From NCBI GenBank assembly GCA_947440875.1, contig CANETG010000171.1, forward strand, positions 1 through 5,918: a DNA stretch of 5,918 nt, read 5' to 3'. Made by a program: the position numbers and the translations under genes. Below, piece by piece: positions 1-5,918 of the stretch (position 1 is its first letter; each line of letters opens with the position of its first letter). The notes beneath the pieces are model-generated. The model made no database searches. It was not told the origin of the DNA and saw only the letters and a list, made by a program, of their open reading frames with translations. Origin of the DNA: Bacteriovoracaceae bacterium. Lineage in GTDB: Bacteria; Bdellovibrionota; Bacteriovoracia; Bacteriovoracales; Bacteriovoracaceae.

Positions 1-735
1 GGCATCACAAAGAGAATCAGCGAAGTCTAGTTTGAGCTTTTCCCCGAGGACAAAACTCGCCGTAAACAGCGAAGATGATTTCACTTGGAGAGTTCCCTCT
101 GAATTCGTTCTGACTTCATGGAGCGGGAGCACAGAAAGTTTATCGCCAGGATGTTTGCCCGACGCCAGTTGCGAACAGACTTCAGTCATGCCGTAAGTCC
201 GAATGACTGGCCAGTTGAGATCTCTTGCCTTCTGCTCAAGCGACTGGGGCAGAAAATCTCCCCCTACGATGAGACAGCGAAGTGCCGCAGGGGCAGTGAG
301 ATTTTTTTGAACTAGATCAAAAAGCTGCGTCGGAACGATGGTCGTCATCGTGACTCTTTCGTCTGACATCGTTTTATACCACTGCTCTGGCCTCCACTTC
401 CGGAGGTCAACGATTCGGTTACCCAGAAGTCTTGCTCTTACGAGAACGGAAAGCCCACCCACGTGATACACGGGAAGAGAGAGTCCCCAGACGTCTTTAG
501 ACGTGAGAGCGAACCAAGCATTGACTGCACGGGCGTTTGCCTCCACCGCTTTCTCGGAAAGGATGTAGCCTTTGAGCTCCTTAGAGTTTGTCCCAGAGGA
601 GAAGATCGCGAAGTGGGACTTGAAGTCGAGCTCAGAGAGTTCAGTTCTCAAACGAACTTTTGCGAAGCCGAGTGAAGGATGGGTGATGATTTTAAATTCT
701 TCGTTAAAATCTACATCGAACACAGTGGCACCCAT
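1..735 (-). CDS. menE: o-succinylbenzoate-CoA ligase MenE, 5' part (C-terminus outside window)
   Basis: ANL-superfamily adenylating enzyme that activates o-succinylbenzoate with ATP and CoA; cytosolic. The frame is open from the ATG at 735 to the left edge: 245 residues, with the C-terminal adenylation motifs and lid domain outside. Seen: FAIFSSGTNSKELKG (42-56), the phosphate-binding loop in a divergent form of the usual TSGTTGxPKG; SLPVYHVGGLSVLVRARLLG (86-105), matching the MenE LPLFHVGGL motif; TTIVPTQLFDLV (131-142); CLIVGGDFLPQ (154-164); and RTYGMTEVCSQLAS (179-192), the A5 adenine-binding motif. The P-loop begins at about residue 46, much earlier than in E. coli MenE (about 140), so most of the N-terminal subdomain is missing; shortened MenE proteins of this kind also seem to occur in Bacteroidota. 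The ATG lies inside menC, with only A-rich sequence upstream; a GTG at 723 is a weaker alternative. Coupling to menC is likely. Confidence 0.92.
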   Translation of the reverse strand, partial: MGATVFDVDFNEEFKIITHPSLGFAKVRLRTELSELDFKSHFAIFSSGTNSKELKGYILSEKAVEANARAVNAWFALTSKDVWGLSLPVYHVGGLSVLVRARLLGNRIVDLRKWRPEQWYKTMSDERVTMTTIVPTQLFDLVQKNLTAPAALRCLIVGGDFLPQSLEQKARDLNWPVIRTYGMTEVCSQLASGKHPGDKLSVLPLHEVRTNSEGTLQVKSSSLFTASFVLGEKLKLDFADSLCDA

Positions 736-1556
736 TTTCTTTTTGAAAGAGCGAGATAGTTTTCTTTCACCAATCTGAGATCAGGGAAAAAACCAGAATC
801 AAAATCACCCAGATAGAAGTCATTGACTTCCTCGTAGAAGCCCGCTGCGATGATTCCTTGAATGATCTGAGTGTTTCCGTTTTCGAGGAACTCGCAGTAG
901 CTGTGCCAGTTTCCTAATGCGTGCCCGAGGTACGCACTAAAGATGAGATTTGGAAAATTGGGAAGGAGCTCACAGTTGGGTTTATAAATATAGAGATCAA
1001 ACGGAGTTCCCAGAATAAAATCCCGGGCCTTTTTCAGAGGAAAGTCCGACCAGTCCGTCGTCGAGAGCGGATCTTCCACGTAATCGATGAGAGTTCGCCA
1101 TTCAGGTTTAATGGAGTCGACCAGGAGATGCACCGTGGATGGAGTAAATAATGCATTGGCGTCAAGTCGAACACGGACGCCCTGTTTTAAAGCGTCGTGA
1201 AAGACATCATCGTGCAGCTCTAACATCTTATATTTTACGATCGGAGAATGGATTTCCTCACTTCCGGACCAGAGCTGGTGATTTCGAAATTTCTTCGAAG
1301 GAAATTCTTGAAACCGATAATCATCATTTAAAAGCTTCAGGATTTTTTTTTGATATTCAGTTTTCTGATCTTTAAACCCTTCCAGGAACCGGTCCACGGA
1401 TTCATCCCCCAAAGGGATGTGAGGAAAATAATCAGCGTAGACGGTTTTCCCCTTGATCTCAGTGCTTAAGAATACCCCTTCCTTGGAAGCCATCGAGCTC
1501 AATCGGTTGAGACGTTTTTTTGGGGTGACGCTGTAACGGCTAAACTTAATATTCAC
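711..1556 (-). CDS. menC: o-succinylbenzoate synthase MenC, divergent enolase superfamily
   Basis: Dehydrates SHCHC to o-succinylbenzoate; cytosolic, Mg-dependent. It has 281 residues (E. coli 320). Recognisable are a shortened N-terminal capping domain (1-95), then barrel motifs: KYK (108-110, KxK catalytic lysine), RLDANALFTP (130-139) with metal ligand D132, YVEDPLS (159-165) with metal ligand E161, YKPN (191-194) with catalytic K192, and FSAYLGHALGN (206-216), which parallels the SSSIESSLG strand of E. coli. The stretch between E161 and K192 is only 31 residues, against 45 in E. coli, and no DES-like motif carrying the third metal ligand is seen. OSB synthases are known for high divergence, and the position between menA and menE supports the call. 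The start is a GTG overlapping menA by 11 nt, backed by AGGAG 9 nt upstream. The last 25 nt overlap menE. Confidence 0.9.
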   Translation of the reverse strand: MNIKFSRYSVTPKKRLNRLSSMASKEGVFLSTEIKGKTVYADYFPHIPLGDESVDRFLEGFKDQKTEYQKKILKLLNDDYRFQEFPSKKFRNHQLWSGSEEIHSPIVKYKMLELHDDVFHDALKQGVRVRLDANALFTPSTVHLLVDSIKPEWRTLIDYVEDPLSTTDWSDFPLKKARDFILGTPFDLYIYKPNCELLPNFPNLIFSAYLGHALGNWHSYCEFLENGNTQIIQGIIAAGFYEEVNDFYLGDFDSGFFPDLRLVKENYLALSKRKWVPLCSM

Positions 1557-2406
1557 TTAAGAATACTCCTGAGAGAAGGACCGAAAAAACAATCATATGA
1601 ATCCCCGAAAACTTGAGCCCAAGATTGAGATCCGCGCCTGATTTCTTCATGGCGATACTGGCCAGCACACACCCAGGGATGAGGGCCAACAAAATAATGG
1701 GAAGCATTTTAAAACTGAGAAAGTGCACCAAGAAAATGTACGGAAGAAAAATTGTGACTAAGGTGAGTAAGCGATAAGAGGAGGCACTCATCTTTGTGGC
1801 AAGAGTTTTTTTCCCGACCTCAGCGTCCGTTTCCCGATCCCGAAGATTATTGATACAAATAAAAGTCGTCGCCAGGAGTCCGTAGATTGCAGCGAGGGTT
1901 ACTACTCGCGGATCGATGTTTTGTGCGTAGATGTAGTAGGATCCGATAACTGAGAAAAGTCCGAAGAAGAGGAAGACAAAAAGTTCGCCCAACCCACGGT
2001 AGGCAAGTGAGACTTTGCCTCCGGTGTAGCCGAAGGTGAGGTAAAGCGAAATAAGGCCCAGGATGATAAAGGGCCATCCTCCGCGAAGGATAATAGGTAT
2101 TCCAATCATCGCTGCCGCCCCGACACAGCACCACGCCCAGAATTCAACGGTCTTAATGTCGACCAAACCCGCAGCACTGACGCGAGTTGGTCCCACGCGC
2201 TTGGCATCGGCGCCTTTTTTAAAATCGATCACGTCGTTGAAAAAATTAGTGGCAAGCTGAATAAATAGAGCGCCCGAGATGCAAAGAATGACCCAAGGAA
2301 TTCTGTGGGTATTTGTGACCGATTGAAAATAAATATAGCTCACCAAGGGAGGGAGAACTCCCGCCAGGAGTGTTTTTGGACGGGCCGCAAGGATAAAGTT
2401 TTTCAT
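1546..2406 (-). CDS. menA: 1,4-dihydroxy-2-naphthoate polyprenyltransferase MenA
   Basis: Integral membrane UbiA-family prenyltransferase that attaches the polyprenyl chain to DHNA, giving demethylmenaquinone. It has 286 residues, near the usual length (E. coli 308). The N-terminal ARPKTLLAGVLPP (8-20) is typical. The first Asp-rich motif is NDVIDFKKGAD (57-67), followed by the MenA-typical GPTRVSAAGL (72-81). The second is NNLRDRETDAEVGKKTLA (186-203) with D190 and D194. These motifs bind Mg and the prenyl diphosphate. About nine hydrophobic segments are visible (near 12-28, 37-54, 86-107, 111-126, 139-160, 166-185, 210-229, 234-252 and 264-283). The GPxR and GKxTLA signatures favour MenA over UbiA. 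The ATG makes an ATGA overlap with the menH stop; only a weak GAG lies 8 nt upstream. Nothing in the sequence reveals the prenyl chain length. Confidence 0.97.
   Translation of the reverse strand: MKNFILAARPKTLLAGVLPPLVSYIYFQSVTNTHRIPWVILCISGALFIQLATNFFNDVIDFKKGADAKRVGPTRVSAAGLVDIKTVEFWAWCCVGAAAMIGIPIILRGGWPFIILGLISLYLTFGYTGGKVSLAYRGLGELFVFLFFGLFSVIGSYYIYAQNIDPRVVTLAAIYGLLATTFICINNLRDRETDAEVGKKTLATKMSASSYRLLTLVTIFLPYIFLVHFLSFKMLPIILLALIPGCVLASIAMKKSGADLNLGLKFSGIHMIVFSVLLSGVFLSEY
1566..1570 (-). promoter_or_regulatory. ribosome binding site of menC
   Basis: AGGAG on the minus strand, lying within the end of menA, ends 9 nt before the GTG at 1556. It is one of the two strong Shine-Dalgarno matches in the window and justifies the GTG start of menC. 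Confidence 0.75.
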
Positions 2407-2996
2407 TCAAGAATCTCGTTAATGATTTGTTTTAAAAAGTCGGGATGCTGAAAAAGGCGATGCCCCCCGGGTACCAAATGGACATCAAAAGCACTTAGTT
2501 TTACGGCAAGAGCGCTGTACTTAGGATCATTTTCCCCCAGAATCCAGTGAACTCGATCTTTATTTTCTAAAAGAAAAGGAAGAAAATTCTCCTGCTTTGA
2601 CAGGAGCATTTTCCGAAAAAGATCAGACGATCCATTTGGAATGACTTTGAGCGGCCGATCATACTTAAAAATGGGAAGAGCGTTCCACCAATCAAGAAAC
2701 GCCTCTGGGTCCCCGAGGCGCTCGAGCACTTCTTTTTCCCACACCGATCTGGCTTCTTTCTCTGCATCGTTTTCTAGGCCTGGATGAGCATTGATCAGAA
2801 TAAGTTTTTTAAATCCGTTCTTAAGGGCAAGCTCCATCGCGAGGCGCCCACCCATGGAGTATCCAATGAGTACATCGCTTTGATTTGTTTTTGGAATCTC
2901 TTGATAAAGATCATGAAGGAGAACCTGTTCACTTTTCATGAATTCAAAATCTCTCGCAGAGCCCAGGAATCCGTGAAAAAAATGAATCATACCCAT
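2403..2996 (-). CDS. menH: SHCHC synthase MenH, compact alpha/beta hydrolase
   Basis: Eliminates pyruvate from SEPHCHC to give SHCHC; cytosolic. At 197 residues it is short for the family (E. coli about 252). Visible: HGFLGS (8-13), providing the oxyanion hole; nucleophile elbow GYSMGGR with S47 and R51, as in E. coli S86/R90; INAHPGLEND (68-77), matching the E. coli HPGLQN segment; AFLDWWNALPIF (99-110); acid D157 in LGENDPKYSALA; and H179 in VPGGHRLFQHP. The catalytic triad S47-D157-H179 is complete. The segment between HGF and GYS is about 25 residues shorter than in E. coli, and the usual DLPGHG loop is absent. Two starts are possible: ATG at 2996 (used here) or ATG at 2990, which would give an ATGA overlap with menD like the menF/menD and menH/menA junctions and a 195-residue protein. 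Neither has a clear Shine-Dalgarno, so translation is probably coupled to menD. Confidence 0.93.
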   Translation of the reverse strand: MGMIHFFHGFLGSARDFEFMKSEQVLLHDLYQEIPKTNQSDVLIGYSMGGRLAMELALKNGFKKLILINAHPGLENDAEKEARSVWEKEVLERLGDPEAFLDWWNALPIFKYDRPLKVIPNGSSDLFRKMLLSKQENFLPFLLENKDRVHWILGENDPKYSALAVKLSAFDVHLVPGGHRLFQHPDFLKQIINEILE

Positions 2997-4396
2997 TCAC
3001 TAAGAAACTTATCAGTTTCATCTTTCAGGGGACGAAGTTCAATCACCTGATGCGTTTTAAGATCGGAGAGTTTCCCTGAGTAGCTAAGTCCCATGGCGGG
3101 GACGATGAGACTGAAATCACTTTCATGCTCGAGAACGATTCTTCGATCGAGCTTAAGCATGTCAAAGATTCTTCCACCGCGGTTGTTGACGATGATGAGC
3201 TTAAGGTTCTGAGGCAGCTCGGCCAGGGCCGAAAGATCATAACGAGTCGTGATGTCACCGAGGATGCAGTACACAGTCTCCGGTGTCGTCTCAGCGATTC
3301 CGACAGCGGTCGCCAGTTGGCCGTCGATCCCATTGACTCCACGATTCCCGTGAATGCGAAAGCGCTTTGTTTGGGTCAGTTCAAAAAACCGAATGATCAG
3401 CGAATTTCCGAGATAGATCTGGGCATCGTAGGGAAGTGAGTCCTGCAGTTTTTTCATCACAGCTATTTCGCTGTCGGGATATTTTTTTATGAGATTGACC
3501 AAGTTTTCAACGGTCTCATCCCCTTCAAACGGCATGCTGAGCTTTTCAAGGATCGTCCAGAACTCATGGCCTTGAGTAAGATCCTTTGATTTGGCCTGCA
3601 TGACTTCACCGAAGGAAAGTCCTGGAAGGTTCCTCGAATCGAAAGAAAAAACTGGAAGTGGACTTTGCTCAAGGAGACGCCAAACTTTGGATAAGGGTGT
3701 GTGGCCAATGCGGATCACACCATCGAATTTCCCTTTGCGGAAAAGCTCAATGAGTTTTTTTTCCGTACGGATGATTGAGATATCATGCCCGCCGCTCATC
3801 ACTTCGGCGTAATAGGGAAGATTTGTGCCAGCGAATTTGAGGATGAACGGCCGCATGGATTCGGCTTCATGGGAGAAAAGAAATAAAGGATTTCGAAGCG
3901 GTGTCAAAAACTTTTCAAAGTGAGAAAGATTTCTTCCTTTGAGTACATTCTTATCATGTGAATTGGTATCATCAACGAGAACATTGATGTGGACGGGAAA
4001 TTCGGGAACTTCGATTTCAAAATGCTCAAGCTCTGAGAGTGGAATTTCAAAGTAGCTTCCCCGTGCTGAGGTGGTAAGCGCTTCATGGTCAATAGTTTGA
4101 GGGGCCCCTGAGCCATGCATTTTTTTTGGTCGATCACCTGAAATGAGAACCAAAGGAACATCGCTGTATTTTGCTTCGAGCATCGCCGAAACGCATTCTG
4201 AAACAGCAGTTCCAGACGTCGTACAGACGGCAACCGGAAAGCGGGATCCTTTGGAGAAACCGAGTGCCCGGAAACTGGCCATGCGTTCGTCGTATTCAAA
4301 CTTAAGTTTGTCGTCAGAGAAAAACTTCAGAAGATCGTGATTCCTCGCACCCGTACAAAAATAAATCCGAGAAAGATCTTTGATCTTGAAGCTCAT
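2987..4396 (-). CDS. menD: SEPHCHC synthase MenD (thiamine diphosphate enzyme)
   Basis: Catalyses ThDP-dependent decarboxylation of 2-oxoglutarate and addition to isochorismate, giving SEPHCHC; cytosolic. From the chosen ATG it has 469 residues, against about 556 in E. coli. The N-terminal Pyr domain shows CTGARNHDLL (14-23), FEYDERMASFRALG with the ThDP-activating E37, TTSGTAVSE (59-67) and SGDRP...GAPQTID; R89 and Q100 keep the spacing of E. coli R107 and Q118. A compact central domain follows (about 150-305). The C-terminal PP domain has HGNRGVNGIDGQLATAVG (349-366) and the metal/ThDP motif starting GDITTRYDLSALAEL (380-394) and ending IVNNRGGRIF. Start: the ATG at 4396 forms an ATGA overlap with the menF stop and has an AAGGA ribosome site 9 nt upstream; an in-frame TTG at 4429 would add 11 residues and lacks support. 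The Ser of the usual PGSR motif is Ala here (A17). Confidence 0.96.
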   Translation of the reverse strand: MSFKIKDLSRIYFCTGARNHDLLKFFSDDKLKFEYDERMASFRALGFSKGSRFPVAVCTTSGTAVSECVSAMLEAKYSDVPLVLISGDRPKKMHGSGAPQTIDHEALTTSARGSYFEIPLSELEHFEIEVPEFPVHINVLVDDTNSHDKNVLKGRNLSHFEKFLTPLRNPLFLFSHEAESMRPFILKFAGTNLPYYAEVMSGGHDISIIRTEKKLIELFRKGKFDGVIRIGHTPLSKVWRLLEQSPLPVFSFDSRNLPGLSFGEVMQAKSKDLTQGHEFWTILEKLSMPFEGDETVENLVNLIKKYPDSEIAVMKKLQDSLPYDAQIYLGNSLIIRFFELTQTKRFRIHGNRGVNGIDGQLATAVGIAETTPETVYCILGDITTRYDLSALAELPQNLKLIIVNNRGGRIFDMLKLDRRIVLEHESDFSLIVPAMGLSYSGKLSDLKTHQVIELRPLKDETDKFLSEWV

Positions 4397-5433
4397 AGGT
4401 AATGATCCTTCACGACACTTCTTTTCCAAGAAATTTCATTCAGCTCTTTTTTGAGCTCCGATCCCGGGACAACTCCACCACCACTTTCAATGTATAAAGT
4501 ATCCTTGCGCCACTGGACATTTCGGATCATCACCACGAAATGGGATTCTTCGTTGGTCACTAAACCCATCGCCGATCCAAAAGAGCGCTCCGGATATTTT
4601 TTTGCGTATCGAGTTGACCGAAGAAAATTGAGGCTTTCTTTTTTCGGATACCCCCCCAGTGCTGCTGTCGGTGAGAGAGCAGAAACGAGTGACATGATGT
4701 TGGTGTCTTCACTGACTGCTGCTGAGATATCTGTTTTGAGATGAATGATGTTTTTAAATTCTGTCGTGTATGTTTGGCTCACGTTTATTCTTTCTGAGAA
4801 CTGACTAAGCTTTTCTGATATGTCCTGCACCACGAGGTTATGTTCCAGGAGATCTTTCGTCGAATGCAGGAGTTCCTCTTCGTGACCTTTTTGAGACGTT
4901 CCGGCCAGAGCGTGAGTTTGGAGGAGACCCGCCTTCAGTGTGAAAAGTTTTTCGGGAGTTGAACCCATAATGCCAAAGTCTTTCCCCCAGAGTCCATACG
5001 GGATACCGGTACCGAACGTAAGGGCCTTTCGGAGCAGATGAAAAAGAACGTTCGCAGACGCACCGGTCGTGAAACTTTCACGCGAAATCATGACTACCTT
5101 TCTGAGATTACCGGAGAAGTTTTTCAGTAAGTCCTGGAAATCTTCTTCGTAGAGATGATCCTCGGTTCCGAGACTTTGCACACGGGGTGGAGTGACTTCG
5201 AGCTCCGACAGGAAGTTTGGAATGTCTTCGGACTTGAGGTGATAAATTTTTTCAGGAAAGTAGCGGAGGTAAGAGTCTGAGTAAAAGTCTTTCAGGTAAA
5301 ATACTTCCCTTGCTTCCGGAGTAAAGTTTTTTACGGTCTCAAATTGACCGCCCACGCCGATGATAAGGGTGTCATCAGCTGGGTTTTTAAGGAAGGCCCC
5401 TTTTTCTAAAAAATGACCTTCTAAGATCGCCAT
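4393..5433 (-). CDS. menF: isochorismate synthase MenF
   Basis: Converts chorismate to isochorismate, the committed step into menaquinone; cytosolic and Mg-dependent. The protein has 346 residues. The chorismate-binding fold occupies about residues 105-342: RKVVMISRE (general-base Lys K112), GSTPEKLF (157-164, likely general acid E161), LAGTSQKG (176-183), LLEHNLVVQDI (E197, probable Mg ligand), LSPTAALGGYPK (253-264), an FGSAMGLV block (285-292), and SGGGVVPGSELKKELNE (317-333), whose E330/E333 match the usual GEWxET glutamates. The K112-E161 spacing of 49 closely matches the 50 of E. coli MenF (K190/E240). The N-terminal region (1-100) is short and weakly conserved, so the protein is much shorter than E. 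coli MenF (about 430 residues). EntC-type or salicylate synthase roles are possible for the fold, but the men neighbours settle MenF. The ATG shares one base with the menB stop; only a weak TGGA lies upstream, suggesting translational coupling. Confidence 0.95.
   Translation of the reverse strand: MAILEGHFLEKGAFLKNPADDTLIIGVGGQFETVKNFTPEAREVFYLKDFYSDSYLRYFPEKIYHLKSEDIPNFLSELEVTPPRVQSLGTEDHLYEEDFQDLLKNFSGNLRKVVMISRESFTTGASANVLFHLLRKALTFGTGIPYGLWGKDFGIMGSTPEKLFTLKAGLLQTHALAGTSQKGHEEELLHSTKDLLEHNLVVQDISEKLSQFSERINVSQTYTTEFKNIIHLKTDISAAVSEDTNIMSLVSALSPTAALGGYPKKESLNFLRSTRYAKKYPERSFGSAMGLVTNEESHFVVMIRNVQWRKDTLYIESGGGVVPGSELKKELNEISWKRSVVKDHYL
4406..4410 (-). promoter_or_regulatory. ribosome binding site of menD
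   Basis: AAGGA on the minus strand ends 9 nt before the ATG at 4396, inside the last codons of menF. It decides the start of menD in favour of the ATG over the upstream in-frame TTG at 4429. Confidence 0.75.
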
Positions 5434-5918
5434 CAGTAAATCCAGGGGAATTTTTCGAAGTCCGGTTTCCGTTTCTCAAGGAATGCTTTTCTTCCCTCGG
5501 AGGCTTCATCGGTTCCGTAGGCAAGACGAGTCGCCTCTCCGGCGTAAATTTGTTGCCCCACCAGACCATCATCGATCAAATTAAATCCAAACTTCAGCAT
5601 GCGAATTGCGGTCGGTGATTTCGTGCAGATCGTTCGGGCCCATTCAAGGCCCTGCTTTTCAAGCTCAGCATGGGGAACAACTTTATTGACCATGCCCATT
5701 TGGAAAGCTTCTTGCGCGGAGTATTTTTGTTCGAGGAAAAAAACTTCGCGAGCCCGCTTCTGACCGACTTGTCTGGCGAGATAGGCCGATCCGAAACCTC
5801 CGTCAAAGCTGGCGACGTTGGCATCAGACTGCATGAAAATGGCGTGTTCTTCAGACGCAATCGTTAGGTCGCAAACGACGTGGAGAGAATGCCCACCACC
5901 GACTGCCCAACCTGGCAC
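5433..5918 (-). CDS. menB: 1,4-dihydroxy-2-naphthoyl-CoA synthase MenB, 3' part (N-terminus outside window)
   Basis: Cytosolic crotonase-fold enzyme that cyclises o-succinylbenzoyl-CoA to DHNA-CoA. The visible part is 161 residues and runs off the right edge; the GTG at the edge is an internal Val codon, not a start. From the edge one sees the oxyanion-hole motif GGGHSLH (7-13), then [19 protein letters not shown] (30-41), [13 protein letters not shown], the MGMVNKVV segment, [24 protein letters not shown] (128-139) and the usual C-terminal [13 protein letters not shown]32, S37, D39 and Y134 have the same relative spacing as Asp185, Ser190, Asp192 and Tyr287 of the Mycobacterium tuberculosis enzyme. 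This marks the aspartate-bearing (type II) class rather than the glycine/bicarbonate class of E. coli. The stop overlaps the menF start by one base (TGATG). The C-terminus is complete. Identification is very secure; bicarbonate independence is inferred from the motif. Confidence 0.97.
   Translation of the reverse strand: MPGWAVGGGHSLHVVCDLTIASEEHAIFMQSDANVASFDGGFGSAYLARQVGQKRAREVFFLEQKYSAQEAFQMGMVNKVVPHAELEKQGLEWARTICTKSPTAIRMLKFGFNLIDDGLVGQQIYAGEATRLAYGTDEASEGRKAFLEKRKPDFEKFPWIY

Noticed and set aside
118..1375. Several short open frames on the plus strand (118-315, 463-675, 921-1151, 1151-1375)
   Set aside because: They lie antisense to menE and menC, match no known family by eye, and the minus-strand frames carry clear enzyme motifs.
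3125..3439. 104-codon plus-strand open frame opposite menD
   Set aside because: It is antisense to the conserved ThDP-binding region of MenD, whose codon constraint explains the lack of stops.
4101..4108. GGGGCCCC palindrome
   Set aside because: It is an isolated 8-nt palindrome within menD codons, with no loop, T-tract or repeat partner to suggest a site or terminator.
3904..4299. 131-codon open frame on the minus strand inside menD
   Set aside because: It is an out-of-frame shadow of the MenD Pyr domain with low-complexity content and no recognisable motif.
4397..4429. Longer menD beginning at an in-frame TTG (4429)
   Set aside because: It would overlap menF by 37 nt without a ribosome site, while the ATG at 4396 has AAGGA at 9 nt and the ATGA stop-start overlap.
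5916..5918. GTG at the right edge as the start of menB
   Set aside because: It falls just before the conserved GGGH oxyanion motif, which lies well inside full MenB proteins. The true N-terminus is outside the window.

Overview
The window is one continuous stretch of a menaquinone (vitamin K2) biosynthesis operon. Every gene lies on the minus strand, so transcription runs from the right edge to the left edge. In transcription order the genes are menB (3' part), menF, menD, menH, menA, menC and menE (5' part). Both ends are cut by the window, so the operon continues in both directions. No promoter, terminator, RNA gene, mobile element or CRISPR array is visible.

Layout, right to left: menB 5433-5918 (N-terminus outside), menF 4393-5433, menD 2987-4396, menH 2403-2996 (or from 2990), menA 1546-2406, menC 711-1556, menE 1-735 (C-terminus outside). 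There is no intergenic DNA: each junction overlaps, by 1 nt (menB/menF), 4 nt (menF/menD and menH/menA, both ATGA), 4 or 10 nt (menD/menH), 11 nt (menA/menC) and 25 nt (menC/menE). This implies one polycistronic message with translational coupling.

Pathway: MenF turns chorismate into isochorismate. MenD adds a succinyl-semialdehyde unit from 2-oxoglutarate to give SEPHCHC. MenH removes pyruvate to give SHCHC. MenC dehydrates this to o-succinylbenzoate, MenE makes the CoA thioester, and MenB closes the ring to DHNA-CoA. MenA, a membrane protein, prenylates DHNA. Only the DHNA-CoA thioesterase and the final methyltransferase (MenG/UbiE) are not seen here.

The organism is a bacterium of mid GC content (estimated by eye) using the classical menaquinone route. 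The compact, divergent MenC, MenD, MenF and MenH together with an aspartate-type MenB recall Bdellovibrionota or related Gram-negative lineages. This is an impression from the proteins, not a proof. No undescribed system is apparent. The points of interest are the compaction of the soluble enzymes, an OSB synthase that seems to lack one metal ligand, a divergent MenE phosphate-binding loop and a bicarbonate-independent type of MenB.
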